NCBI GenBank assembly: GCA_936450465.1
Contig: OW388304.1
Location: 40,176,914-40,240,913, forward strand
DNA from: Gibbula magus
Lineage: Eukaryota; Mollusca; Gastropoda; Trochida; Trochidae
Direction of reading: 5' to 3'
Length of the DNA: 64,000 nucleotides
This document shows positions 54,711-64,000 of the stretch, piece after piece. Numbering within the stretch: position 1 is the first letter of the stretch; each line of letters opens with the position of its first letter. Both the position numbers and the translations under genes were made by a program. Below the pieces are notes generated by a model. The model saw only the letters and a program-made list of their open reading frames with translations. It ran no database searches and was not told where the DNA came from.

Positions 54711-54793
54711 TCACAGCGTGAAGCACACCTTGCCGATACAATACTTGGACCCCTTCGTACCTGTTTTCTTTATCTTGTTGGCAACCTTTAATT
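54711..54793 (-). CDS. Modular protein gene, terminal exon with stop
   Basis: Acceptor TATTTCACAG. Encodes (E)LKVANKIKKTGTKGSKYCIG and KVCFTL, then TGA. Lysine-rich with two Cys. The exon is small, but phase and splice site agree with the upstream module. Confidence 0.68.
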
Positions 54794-57700
54794 CTGTGAA
54801 ATAAAAATGTAATATTTATGAAACACGTAATAATAAACTTTAAAATCATATTGTCCGATGAAATCATATAAAAATTATACTATGAAATAAAAAAAAAAAA
54901 ATATACGATAAAATCATACACAAAAGCATAGGTTAAAATCATACTCAAAATAATACTATAAAATCATACCAAGAAGTCATCATAAATCATATTCAAAATC
55001 ATACTATAAAATCATCCTTTGAAGGCAATCACAAGATCAAGCGATAAAATCAATATCAAAATCATACTCTGAAGTTGCGGGGGACATAACAATGGTATAC
55101 AATAAACGCAACAACGTTAGTAAATGCAACAACGGGAGTTGATGAAAGAAGAAAAATTCAACAGCAGGAGTAAATACAACATCTACTCTAGACTAAAACA
55201 GTCAAAGGAATCTGTCTTTCCATCTGCAATATGTTCATGGAATAATCTACCAAATAATGTCCGCAAATCAGAAAGCGTTTCAGTATTTAAAACATGTATA
55301 ATTGATAAGTGTGCCTCTGCTCCAGGATATTTTTCATATGGTAAAAGAAAATTAAACCTTTCCCACTCAAAACTACGTTATGCCGTTAGCACATTAAATT
55401 TTGATGTAAACAAAATTGTAATGAAACCTGATCCAAAGTTCTGTGGTAATAATGTCGAGAACTCTTACCATTTTTTCTGTGAATGTTTTTTTAATGTTAT
55501 CTATACAATAATCAGAGAGAAAAAATCATGTCATCATTAGAGCGCATACTTCATGCAACATGTTGTCAATAAATTTTGAACTTATGTTAGAGTTAAGTGC
55601 AGACCTGTCATTTTGTCAAATGTAAATGTATTTTCATCTAGTCTAATCATTTATTCACGAGACCAAACGATTTGTGTAACATATTTACTTCTGTATCAGT
55701 TCTTTAAATGTTAATTTTCTTCTTGCAGTTCTGTTTTGTAAAATACTTGTCATCTTTTTCTTACGAATGTAATGTTATATACTGTAAATATTAAGGAGAG
55801 CGTATCCTAAGTTGGATAACTTGTTCCCAATCCATTTCATTACGAATAAAATATGTTTAAACCAATGCAACATCAGGAGTAAATACAACAGGAGTAACTG
55901 CAACAGCAGGAGTAAAGGAAAGAAGAAACGGCAGCAAATATAACAACGGAGTGAAAGCGGAAACGGGAGAAAATGTAACAGCTGGGGTAAATGCAACAAG
56001 TTTGGAACTCTTAGACGACACGAGGACATTACCCATGCATTGCTTTTTGCTTATAGCTCCAGGATGAGGAGTTATCTGCCCTTTAGGACATGGTTTGCAT
56101 GTCAGTTTGCCGCGGCCATCTTGGTACTCTCCTTTCTTGCACAGCGTACACACCTTCTCGTCTAGATAGTGACCGGGTTCGCATGTCACTGCAGAGAGAT
56201 TTGACATTTTGTAATTTTGTATGGACAAAAAGGTGTTGCAAAAATACGTTGACGTTGTCATGCGTAATATATTGCTTAGTAATTGTGTTAAAATATTGGG
56301 TACACGTCTGTAAGACTAAGATATGACTATTCTAATGATATTTATAAGTGATACATGTCCCTGTAGTCATTGCATTTAAATGTATGTTATGGACTATGGT
56401 ATCAGTATTTAAGACGTGATAATGTTTCAAATATGTTAAGAACGATGACTAATAGTTGGTTTTTTTTACATTTGGACTTTAAGTGGCATTTAAAAGTCCA
56501 AACTTTTATTCTCAGTCGTCAAAACGCAAATGATCAAAGAAGGGGACATGCCTTTCCGTTTTCTAGGGTGGTTTGGAGAGCGCATTGTCAATGGACTACA
56601 TTGGACAAATTAAAATGATTTGATGTTTACTCCCTTCAGATTTCCGATCCAAACGTTAGGATGGGAAATCTGAAGGCTGTAACCTCTGTGAGAAGAGAAT
56701 ATTTGTGAAGGTGTCTGTTGAAGCTGTCTGTTTACGGTATCTTCCCAGAATACAGAATTCCAAAAGACAGAACGCTTAAAACACTTTTTTATGGTTAACC
56801 AATGAAGGATAACATAAGGGCTCTGTTCCATAACAGCGAGCGCTTATAATCGCTCATTGAGCGCTACATTGAGCGCCCATTCCTCCTGAACGACACGGTG
56901 TGATTCCTCGAGGTTTGCTCGCTTTGCTACGCAGCGCTACATTGAGCAATCGCGTTCAAGAGATGTTTAATGTAGCGCTCAATGAGCGTACCCTTGGTGT
57001 GGAAGAACAAAAATACCTGAACATTCTGAAAGTAAACTCGCTCCTTTTCCCGCAGTTGTTTTCCCACTTGGACACGTGAGACAGGTAAGTTTAGATTCTT
57101 CTGGTTGATAGTGACCGATATGGCAGGGGTCACAATACCCGTCGTGATAATAGGTCCCCGGGGCACAAGGAACTGAAATTATATTTCACTTTGACATTTT
57201 ATTTCGTATTTTAATTAAAGTTAATTATGATTTAAGTTTTTATTTTTTTTTAAATATAAATTTAGTATTTTGATTTTTTAATTTTTAATTAAAAGAGTTC
57301 TTCGAATACGAGTTATGCATTTGAATGAAAAGTCGCCTCATGCTTCTAGATATATTTACTATATACAAAAATAGTTCATAAAGATACAGATTCTAAAATC
57401 ACTCACATGATGAGTTCATTTATTAATTACAACTACGAATTAACATGGATGTTTCGTTTACCGAACTGCGCCGTTTACACAAATAACTTAGTCTCATTAA
57501 AATCAGTTAGTATGAGATGCACTACATTACACAATATACGTATATTTTGTAACGTAGTGCAATGAACTACGGTTTGATTTTAATGAGACTGACATATAAC
57601 GTTAACCATAAATCTAGTGCCGATGACTGTCCCACAAACTTAAGATAAACCTAAAATGATAACTATCCTGTTGTCCTAGTTACAGAGTCTCTTTATTGAT

Positions 57701-60223
57701 GAGGAGGCCCTGAATCAGGATAGTTATCATTTTAGGTTTTTCTTAAGTTTGTGAAACCGTATTTTCTCGTCTCGTTCACTGGTCGATATGGTAAAGGTAG
57801 TGCATTCATTTATTTGCGGTATTTGTTTCTACAATGTCAAAGTTGTCAACTATTTTAAAATGAGGAAAGAAAGACATTATGCTTCATTCTCTTACTGCAG
57901 TGTGTGTCCACTCTTGTGAGGCCCTTCTCACACGTGACTCCAGCGGATATACGAGGTTTTCCCGCCAGTTTATAATGTTTCCCGCCAATATCCACGTTAA
58001 ACTTGCCGTCTTGGACTGCCTTGGATAGCTGCGTGTAAGCCCCGTTCAATTGTCGTACGCTTGTCTGGACAGCTGTTTAAAACATGAGACGTTTTGACAA
58101 CCAAAGGAAAGCACCAAACGTATTATGTTAAACAATAGTTTGAATGTTAATCAGTGTCAATGTTCCAATAATTGTGAAGTATAAGTGACAACTAGCAAAA
58201 TAGAACAGATGCGATGTACAGTATTTTAATACAGAGACACATTATGTTAAATATGACGTCATCCGTGACTCGACGTAATAAATGAAGTAAGCTATATATA
58301 TGAACTTTTATCTTAATCTGTATCATTGTATTTCGTGGTCAAAGGTCCATTTCCCTCAACAGGTCTTGTTCCTTTCAAAACAGGAAATTCTCAGACAAGC
58401 AGTTACTCTGAAACTTCTTAAAACGTCACAATACCAGGCCCAGTACATTTACTAATGTAATAGTGAAAGGACCAGTTCTTGCCAGTCTCCATTACTGGCT
58501 GATTTAGGCCTTGCAGTATTTCCTTAAGAATTATGTGCTTGACCACTATGCATTTCTGGTGCAGCGTCCCACTATCTTGGCACAACAAAGCTAGGGAAAT
58601 ACTGCGAGGCCTTAATCAGCCAGTAATGGAGACTGGCAAGAGTTATGCCTTGCATTGGGAAGTTGTTCGTCTCCCTGCATCCCACCTCCAGTTCTACAAA
58701 AGGTTATTAACTAATAAAATTCTCTGAGATATCTTAAATTTAAATTTACCGATCTACTCGAAACATTGTTTGCCTGCCTCTTGTATATTTGCAATGGTAA
58801 TAGTAACGTCCCTACAAATATAAACTAGTAATTATTAAACAATAGTAGATGTCAACTACTCAATATAAATTAAATCAATGTTAAAATATTAATAGCACAA
58901 CTCGTTTACCTGTCCCTGGTATATTTGCGATGGTAACAGTAAAGGACACAGTAGATTTCCCTGTATCCCTCCTCTTGCGCCCCCTGACGTCACAGTTGTG
59001 AACTTTGACCCCTTTCACTGCACACAGCTTCAGTTTCTGGCACAGGAGATTGTTAGCTTCTCGTTTAGCGGTCTTTGCCACGACGGAAATGACGTCATTT
59101 GGTTTATCTCCGCAGAATAAATCCCCATATCCGGCCATGAATGTCATCTTCATTTCTTTCGGTGTTTTCACCTCTGTTGAAGAATAACAAAATTCAAATA
59201 TTTTATTGAAAATATATCTTTAAATAAAGAAATTCAAATAGACCACATTTTAATCAAACCATACGATGGAATCAGATCGCGCTCGATATGCAACAGAGGA
59301 TAGGATCGAAGAACTGAGTTGAGTGTCTTTTGTAGATTGACATGGGTATTGTATGAAACAGCGATCACACATTTCGGGATCTCAATATATACTGACACAA
59401 GCTTTTTAAGACCATAACAGATGTTTAAAATGGCCTACTGATGCATCTCGGTAAGGCTGTTTGGTCGGCACCAGGAGACCGGAAGTTCCATTCATGTCCA
59501 GTAGAAGCTCCGCACTCGTACGAGTCACGTGGTTCCGTTTCGAAGGCATACCCTTCTTTGCAGGTCACGTGACACTTCAGTAATCCGTCTGCTTCTTCGC
59601 AGCTGAGAGAACCGCTTCCTGGGGCCTTCAATTTCACGCATTCTGAAGAAAGTAAACTTGTTTATTGGTTACGTTTTATTTCGTGATCAACCAGTCTCAA
59701 TGCGTTCTCATTTTAATGAGACTGAAGCCGAACATGATTATAATCAAGGACGTATATCACATCTAATTCCTTGATATAATAAATCCGATATGGCGTTGTC
59801 GATGAGGACTATATCATTTGTCATGATTGGTTGGGGTTGAGTGTCTTTCAGATATTCTAAGGGATTCTCATTCTCATTGAGAATTATTTATGAAATCTTC
59901 AAAACTTTTTAAAAATGCAATGGAAATGAGGATTAATCCCTTAACAGTGCATATAAGCAAAATCATTATCAGATTAAAGAACACAATCATTTCACCATAT
60001 CAGAAATAATTCACTGTCCTTCATTATATAAACATTTTGGCAAAATTCTAACCTGGACACTCCTGTTTGTTGCAGATATCTGAATCTTCGTCTCCTCCCT
60101 CGCACTCTTTCCCGCCATGTGAGGGGGCGGGGCTATCACAGCGCCTCCCCCTTGTCCTGGCTCCGCCCCCACAGCTGACAGAACACTCCCTCCACTCACC
60201 CCACTTGCCCCATAGACCATCAA
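54711..60223 (-). CDS. 3' part of a modular extracellular protein gene (TSP1, sushi, ephrin-receptor-like Cys modules)
   Basis: Seven minus-strand exons join in phase: 60223-60053, 59642-59439, 59173-58910, 58072-57896, 57172-57017, 56188-56033, 54793-54711. All junctions are phase 1, the classic sign of shuffled extracellular modules. Order: thrombospondin type 1, sushi-like, two exons of unrecognised fold, two ephrin-receptor-like (GCC2/GCC3 type) Cys modules of identical exon length (156 nt), then a short tail with stop. The combination recalls SVEP1/SCUBE-like matrix or adhesion proteins, but the orthologue is not identified. The first exon listed begins in phase 1, so further 5' exons must lie beyond 60223; none was found in the window. 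The product is presumably secreted; a membrane-anchored alternative is possible. Confidence 0.85.
55180..55850 (+). mobile_element. LINE 3' fragment (end of reverse-transcriptase ORF)
   Basis: The frame up to 55540 encodes SVFPSAICSWNNLPNNVRKS and later LRYAVSTLNFDVNK, then CGNNVENSYHFFCEC. This is the pattern of the C-terminal end of non-LTR (CR1/Jockey-like) RT proteins: W-N-x-LP, then C-x-C-G..E..H..C. 5' truncated. It is inserted in a short-repeat tract of the minus-strand gene's last intron. Confidence 0.7.
55855..56010 (-). repeat. Degenerate minisatellite next to the last Cys module
   Basis: On the minus strand, variants of 'GTTGCATTTACTCCTGCTGTT' repeat. A matching stub lies at 55095-55175, left of the LINE fragment, so the LINE split the tract. 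The tract is open in the frame that continues from exon 56188-56033 (encoding repeated FTP motifs). Confidence 0.6.
56033..56188 (-). CDS. Modular protein gene: Cys module 2 (ephrin-receptor-like)
   Basis: Acceptor CTCTGCAG, donor GTAATG. Encodes VTCEPGHYLDEKVCTLCKKG then EYQDGRGKLTCKPCPKGQIT, ending QCM. Spacing C-x(9-10)-C-x2-C-x(12-13)-C-x2-C plus last Cys matches the GCC2/GCC3 pattern. 156 nt, phases 1-1. Confidence 0.87.
56820..56995. repeat. Foldback repeat built on GAGCGC/GCGCTC
   Basis: 'gctcattgagcgctacattg' and the inverted 'aatgtagcgctcaatgagcg' bracket a centre with a third unit. It ends about 20 bp from the donor of exon 57172-57017. Confidence 0.6.
57017..57172 (-). CDS. Modular protein gene: Cys module 1 (ephrin-receptor-like)
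   Basis: Acceptor AATTTCAG, donor GTATTT. Encodes PCAPGTYYHDGYCDPCHIGH then YQPEESKLTCLTCPSGKTTA, ending ECS. Same length and phases as module 2, consistent with exon duplication. Confidence 0.87.
57490..57590. repeat. 100-bp hairpin with AGTCTCATTAAAATCA arms
   Basis: Outer arms AGTCTCATTAAAATCA and TGATTTTAATGAGACT; inner arms TGCACTACATTAC and GTAACGTAGTGCA (imperfect). A fragment of the same sequence ('ttttaatgagactgaag') is at 59711. Confidence 0.65.
57650..57740. repeat. Short hairpin element, copy 2
   Basis: 'CTAAAATGATAACTATCCTG' on the left pairs with its exact inverse on the right; same family as 12951-13030. Confidence 0.7.
57896..58072 (-). CDS. Modular protein gene: exon of unrecognised fold (2)
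   Basis: Acceptor TTTTAAACAG, donor GTAAGA; 177 nt, phases 1-1. Encodes VQTSVRQLNGAYTQLSKAVQ then DGKFNVDIGGKHYKLAGKPR and ...VTCEKGLTRVDTHC. With the previous exon it may form one globular unit between the sushi and Cys modules. Such paired regions precede ephrin-receptor-like repeats in some SVEP1-like proteins (recall, not verified). Confidence 0.8.
58461..58664. mobile_element. Foldback family A copy
   Basis: Arms 'cttgccagtctccattactg' and the inverse 'cagtaatggagactggcaag' are perfect. It lies in the intron between exons 59173-58910 and 58072-57896. Confidence 0.8.
58910..59173 (-). CDS. Modular protein gene: exon of unrecognised fold (1)
   Basis: Acceptor CTTCAACAG, donor GTAAAC; 264 nt, phases 1-1. 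Encodes VKTPKEMKMTFMAGYGDLFC, CQKLKLCAVKGVKVHNCDVR, then GRKRRDTGKSTVSFTVTIAN. The dibasic stretch RGRKRRD is a plausible furin-type cleavage site. Four Cys. Confidence 0.82.
59439..59642 (-). CDS. Modular protein gene: sushi-like (CCP) module
   Basis: Acceptor CTTTCTTCAG, donor GTAGGC; 204 nt, phases 1-1. Encodes ECVKLKAPGSGSLSCEEADG ... CHVTCKEGYAFETEPRDSYE-C ... WNFRSPGADQTALPRCI. The C..C..C-x-x-GY..C..W..P.C order matches a complement control module with one extra Cys. Confidence 0.82.
60053..60223 (-). CDS. Modular protein gene: thrombospondin type 1 module
   Basis: Acceptor TACCAACAG, donor GTTAGA (weak). Encodes DGLWGKWGEWRECSVSCGGG then ARTRGRRCDSPAPSHGGKEC and CNKQECP. WxxWxxW, CSVSCGGG and R-x-R-x-R are the TSP1 signature; the W residues are candidate C-mannosylation sites. 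Confidence 0.92.
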
Positions 60224-60302
60224 CTGTTGGTACGTGAACCATTAATTTTAAAGCAACTTTCGTTAACTCCTTCATTAATTTGCTAGAATAATTTTACTCT
60301 AT

Positions 60303-60955
60303 ATTACCGGGCAAAAGAAACACCACCCGTATTAAATAATTTCTAAAACATAATTAGAGGTGGTTTCCGAGTTATGCTGAAACAATTAGCAATATGACAG
60401 TCCATTGAAATCGTATGACTATAGAAAACCATGCCCATTGAAGCCACAGGCCCTCGGGTCATTGCTTTTCACACTATTTAAAAAAAAAAAAAAAAGGTTT
60501 GAGATGACCCCCCGATATTTACGCCCACAGAATGTATTAGTCTAGACTAATTCTGAGGGCGTAAAAATCGGGGGGTCATCTCAAAGTTTTTTTGTTTTTT
60601 TTCGTTTTTCTTTTTTTTAATAGTGTGAAAAGCAATGACCCGAGGGCCTGTGATTGAAGCCCGCTCTTCCGGTTGATTCATTTGTACACCGTGACCACGT
60701 ACATCTGCAGCGTCATCACCACTTCAACGCTCGTGATTGTTTGTAAATCTGTTTCAAATGTCATTTCTCTAATTAAACACTGATTAAATACTGAATACCC
60801 TTGTCTCATTTAAACAATTCTTTTGCATTAACTTCTGAAAGTTGGAAACGTTGTCAGAAATGGTACAACTTTATAATGCTATAATAATGCTAACGTATTC
60901 AGATAATTATTTATCTGGTAAGATATCTGGTAGGCGTTTCTTTTGTCAGGTAGTG
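60303..60955. mobile_element. Mariner-like MITE, copy 2, split by an 8-bp-TSD element
   Basis: The right end (...GGCGTTTCTTTTGTCAGGTAGTG then TA) and the diverged left end match 34954-35473. The middle is interrupted at 60445-60652. Confidence 0.75.
60445..60652. mobile_element. 208-bp near-perfect palindromic element with 8-bp target duplication
   Basis: ATTGAAGC flanks both sides (60437-60444, 60653-60660). Arms CACAGGCCCTCGGGTCATTG and the inverse extend through most of the element, including a second conserved pair around GATGACCCCCCGAT. 8-bp duplication suggests hAT-type transposition. Confidence 0.85.
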
Positions 60956-60959
60956 TATT

Positions 60960-61763
60960 TCTGCCGCAAGATGATACTTCGTCAAAGATTGATACACGAA
61001 AATGCCTTTTTCTTCTGAAAAGGCATTAACCAAATACATTGAGTGTCAACTGAATATCTACAATGATCAAAACAATTGTCAAAAAACAATTTCTGCCACA
61101 GGAGCTTGTAAGTCAAGACATTTTTTTCTTTAAAATAAGCAATATGGACGACTACTATCAAACGTTGTTTCCAAACACACTTGAGATTAGCTAAAATCCC
61201 TGGTTGAGCGATTTTTTTTTATCAATTTAGTGAGCTTGGCAAACAGCTCAGGTTAGCAAATATCCGATTGATGTTTATGTTTTATGGCTTATTTTAAAGA
61301 AAAATGTCTTTGCTTTAACATGGTATATAATATTAGTAGGTAATAAATGATACCTAAAACCACCTTCCGCAGGTGCGGTACTAAAACCACCTGCCGCAGG
61401 TGCTTTTGAGATATCAGGCCGAAACCTTCCACGAACTCTGACCCCGACACCTACGTCAGAGACCTTATCTATACATGTATATGTAGGTCATAGAATCGAT
61501 TTTGGACTTGACAGTATTTACTTTGCAATTAAGGTTAGGATCTGACACGAATCACAGATTGAATGGAAATAGGTCGATTCATTTTTGACTATATGAAATA
61601 TTATATTATTTGTTAAATATCTGGTCATAATAATGGGTTTATTATCCCAAGGAAATAAATTGTTTATAATAATATGTGGACCCCTCATACATTTAATAAA
61701 GAAGATGTTTAATAGCAGTAATTGTACAGTATTACTAAACCTAATTCCTGTTTTTATATATAT
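60960..61763. other. No gene recognised
   Basis: AT-rich. Short direct repeat 'aaaaccacctgccgcaggtg'-like at 61366-61400 (two units). No minus-strand exon for the modular gene was found here. Confidence 0.4.
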
Positions 61764-62132
61764 GATGATCATCTCATGCTCCTTGTGCAATGTGCAATAT
61801 CGGAAACCGGAAATGATGTAAATAGATGGATGATGTCACAAATCATCATGCTGCTTGTGCAATGTGCAATGTGCAATGTGCAATAACGGAAACCGGAAAT
61901 GATTTAAATAGATGGATGCAATATCGGAAACCGGAAATGATTTAAATAGATGGATGACGTCACAAATTATAGTGATGATCATCTCATGCTGCTTGTGCAA
62001 TGTGCAATGTGCAATATCGGAAACCGGAAATGATGTAAATAGATGGATGATGTCACAAATCCTCATGCTCCTTGTGCAATGTGCAATATCGGAAACCGGA
62101 AATGATGTAAATAGATGGATGACGTCACAAAT
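61764..62132. repeat. Tandem repeat of about 80-bp units with GTGCAAT sub-repeats
   Basis: Four to five units of 'catgctccttgtgcaatgtg', 'atcggaaaccggaaatgatg' and 'aaatagatggatgatgtcac' in that order, differing in the number of GTGCAAT heptamers and by partial units. Not CRISPR: units are contiguous, without unique spacers. Confidence 0.85.
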
Positions 62133-62814
62133 CAGATATACTGATGAGATTATGACATCACATAGTTTAATTAAAATATTCATAATGTAAGGCTTAAACA
62201 TTATTTATAGCATGACTGTCTCTGGAAAATGAGTGTCAAGTTTATATCCAAAATGTATTTGTTAAAGGCTGAAAGTTTACCAGATAGAAGAGAGAGGTTT
62301 GTTGGTTTAACCAAGTAAGCGAAAGTCCAACTCGTCTTGTCAATTTAATGTTTGCTTGACTAGTTTCATTCATGGCTGTATGTTTGTCACTCAGAGAGGT
62401 ATTTCATTTATTCAGTGAATGACTGTCGATAGGTATTTGTTCTGCTTTTATTGACATAGCTTACCTTTGAGCGAGATGCTATGTATTGATTGTAAAGCAT
62501 TCATGAGCAAATCTAGGCACTTCCATTTCGCCCTCTATATACCGCTTCACTTTCATAGAATAGGTGTATTCGACTTACACCTTGGGTCTATGCACTATAT
62601 CGGGGTGTATACCCCCTCTCCATACCTTATGAAGGTGTTTTATCATTTCGTCATGAATCATTGAGATAGTTTCAATTAATGTTCCATGATGATGAAGACT
62701 GTTCTACATGTATAGGTGTATTGCTTTTTGCAAGAACATGTCCCGATCACTCGGTGGCACACAAACACTATCTAGCAGACATAAACTCAATATTCTTGTG
62801 TTGTTTCCATAGTA
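62133..62814. other. Stretch before the right-edge ORF cluster
   Basis: Short open frames only (62467-62664, 62679-62900 on +) without recognisable domains. 'CTCTATATACC' near 62531 is TATA-like. Element ends, if any, were not identified. Confidence 0.35.
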
Positions 62815-62913
62815 ATGGACAGTGTTACCATAGAGTTGGGAGATCTATGGGTAGCAGATACCGACCCTATTATCGATACAAACACGACTCAACAAATTGA
62901 TCTTCTTCTATGA
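62815..62913 (+). CDS. Small ORF overlapping the next start (ATGA)
   Basis: 32 residues, MDSVTIELGDLWVADTDPII ending QQIDLLL. Its TGA (62911-62913) overlaps the ATG of the next ORF (62910). No family recognised. An overlapping frame (62679-62900) is an alternative. Kept because the stop/start overlap is unusual for animal genes. Confidence 0.35.
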   Translation: MDSVTIELGDLWVADTDPIIDTNTTQQIDLLL

Positions 62914-63305
62914 AAATAGGCAGTTCTAAAGCTCTCTCTTCCTTCATTTTTGACAGAGACTCTCAGCGTATCAGTCGTGTTGAGTTTATGTTTAAAAAAC
63001 GTACGATGGGAAGGAAAGTGTACGTTCCGGATACCCAGAAGTTTATAGACTTTCTACATCCCAGAAGTAAAGGTGAAAAAATGGTGAAAGCTCGCCCGGG
63101 TTCGGGTCTCATCCTCATCACATCACCACCACCACCATCACCACCAGCACCACCTAATGAGGACGTGGTCCAGAAAGCAGAGACGAAAGGACAGAAGCGT
63201 ACTACGAAACGCAAACGAGAGGACGACCTATCTCCTCCACTCGAGGCACATGGCTCTGCCAAACGAAGGGAGATAACTCTCAATCAGAGAGATATATTTG
63301 TATAG
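62910..63305 (+). CDS. Unrecognised 131-residue protein with proline run and basic tail
   Basis: From ATG to TAG. An N-terminal globular-looking part (SSKALSSFIFDRDSQRISRV, GRKVYVPDTQKFIDFLHPRS), a proline-rich linker (PPPPSPPAPP) and a basic nuclear-localisation-like segment (KGQKRTTKRKRED). No introns. I do not recognise the family. The compact layout resembles genes of large DNA-virus-like elements, which is inference only. Confidence 0.55.
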   Translation: MKIGSSKALSSFIFDRDSQRISRVEFMFKKRTMGRKVYVPDTQKFIDFLHPRSKGEKMVKARPGSGLILITSPPPPSPPAPPNEDVVQKAETKGQKRTTKRKREDDLSPPLEAHGSAKRREITLNQRDIFV

Positions 63306-63393
63306 TAACTATGTTGTGACCCTACAGCGCAGGCGCCTAATTTTAACATATAAGCATCGGTTAGAGACTGGTCGTTACTCAGGAGAGACTAAG

Positions 63394-63603
63394 ATGTCCT
63401 ATCAGTGTGCCACGTGTCGAGGCCTGTTGCCCGTAGATGCTCACGGGGAAGATGGGAGCTGACTCTTTACCTGTGTGTACTGCAAGACTAAATTGAAATA
63501 CACGTATCACCGTTTTATAGTACATAGCGACAAGTGTACCGTGAGAAGAAAATTAACTATCCACTTTCCTTCATGCTCTTGTGACGACAACAAGATACTT
63601 TAA
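63394..63603 (+). pseudogene. Cysteine-rich zinc-binding-like ORF with in-frame TGA
   Basis: The frame opens MSYQCATCRGLLPVDAHGED, meets TGA at codon 23 (63460-63462) and continues with CVYCKTKLKYTYHRF, HSDKC and SCSC to TAA at 63601. CxxC pairs on both sides of the stop suggest one former zinc-binding protein of 69 codons. Alternatively these are two unrelated short frames. Confidence 0.45.
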
Positions 63604-63673
63604 AACGCCAGCGCAGAAGGAACAGAATGACATTTTCCCTCTCACCACCACATGGATAAGACGTTTTTTTAAA

Positions 63674-64000
63674 ATGAAGACGAGAACTTCAGATGATAGT
63701 GTTGTTCCGAGAGATATATTCTCAACGTTTGGCAAGACGACCCAAGCTAGGAAATCCAAGATTTCTAAAGCAAAGTCTTCGGCGAAGAGGCGACAGGTTA
63801 TCTCTCAGAAGAAACCTGTTACCCATCAGAAAAAGAAGAACAAGAACTCGAAACGGACTGCATCTAAAGGGAGGGAGCATAGGAAACCGACTGTAGTGAA
63901 CATACAACACATCTCGACGACACAAGGCGTTGAGGACAGGGCTCTAGCTGCGCTTAAGAGACAGAGGCTAGAAAAGTATAAAAAGACTTCTTCTCAACCT
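63674..64000 (+). CDS. Very basic protein, runs off the window (partial)
   Basis: 109 codons from ATG to the window end without stop. Rich in Lys, Arg, Ser and Thr (AKSSAKRRQVISQKKPVTHQ, KKKNKNSKRTASKGREHRK), ending with a charged helix-like stretch (ALAALKRQRLEKYKK). Looks like a DNA- or RNA-packaging or nucleolar-type protein; family not recognised. Confidence 0.5.
   Translation, partial: MKTRTSDDSVVPRDIFSTFGKTTQARKSKISKAKSSAKRRQVISQKKPVTHQKKKNKNSKRTASKGREHRKPTVVNIQHISTTQGVEDRALAALKRQRLEKYKKTSSQP

Noticed and set aside
61764..62132. CRISPR-like array
   Set aside because: Units are contiguous tandem repeats without unique spacers, in a eukaryotic genome.

Overview
The window is animal nuclear DNA: AT-rich, intron-rich and packed with transposable elements. 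The tRNA-headed SINE whose 3' part ends in a GGCGTTAAACCCCAACTCAC-type tail, and the many foldback elements, resemble what I know from marine gastropods, especially abalone-like vetigastropods. That placement is an inference from recall and was not checked.

Two host loci can be reconstructed from exons. (1) On the + strand, ten exons between 2853 and 27424 join in phase to a 346-residue PEX16, a peroxisomal membrane biogenesis factor. Its 11.6-kb first intron holds an intact BEL/Pao retrotransposon (3253-10115) with identical 245-bp LTRs and a CCTAC target duplication. (2) On the - strand, seven exons between 60223 and 54711 encode the C-terminal part of a secreted modular protein: a thrombospondin type 1 module, a sushi-like module, two exons of unknown fold, two 156-nt ephrin-receptor-like cysteine modules and a short tail exon with a stop. 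All internal junctions are phase 1. Further downstream on the - strand, two more phase-compatible exons (38086-37997 and 36945-36810) encode a juxtamembrane piece and a transmembrane helix. They are either an alternative membrane-anchored end of the same gene or part of another gene.

Between these two possible 3' ends lies a complete 13-kb Ty3/gypsy element (40338-53365, + strand) inside an older SINE; the 4-bp CTTA duplication is confirmed by uninterrupted SINE copies. It has 2477-bp LTRs without length difference, an 18-nt primer site identical to the one I know for tRNA-Lys1,2, a PNMA-like Gag, and a U UUA AAC slippery site followed 6 nt later by an 8-bp stem, which places Pol in the -1 frame. 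It also has a third ORF with an SGNH/GDSL-type hydrolase domain where an envelope gene might be expected. Each LTR carries a 63-bp direct repeat bounding a 1973-bp segment that has splice-site sequence at both edges.

The rest is layered non-autonomous elements: TTAA-type (piggyBac-like) MITEs, TA-type elements, 8-bp-TSD and CAGGG-ended elements, foldback elements, two SINE families and a LINE 3' fragment. Several insertions are nested, and empty sites can be read from sister copies. The right edge (about 62.8-64.0 kb, + strand) has small compact ORFs, one ATGA stop/start overlap, a cysteine-rich ORF with an in-frame TGA and a very basic ORF running off the end. This may be the margin of an integrated DNA-virus-like or Maverick-like element, but no hallmark gene is visible.
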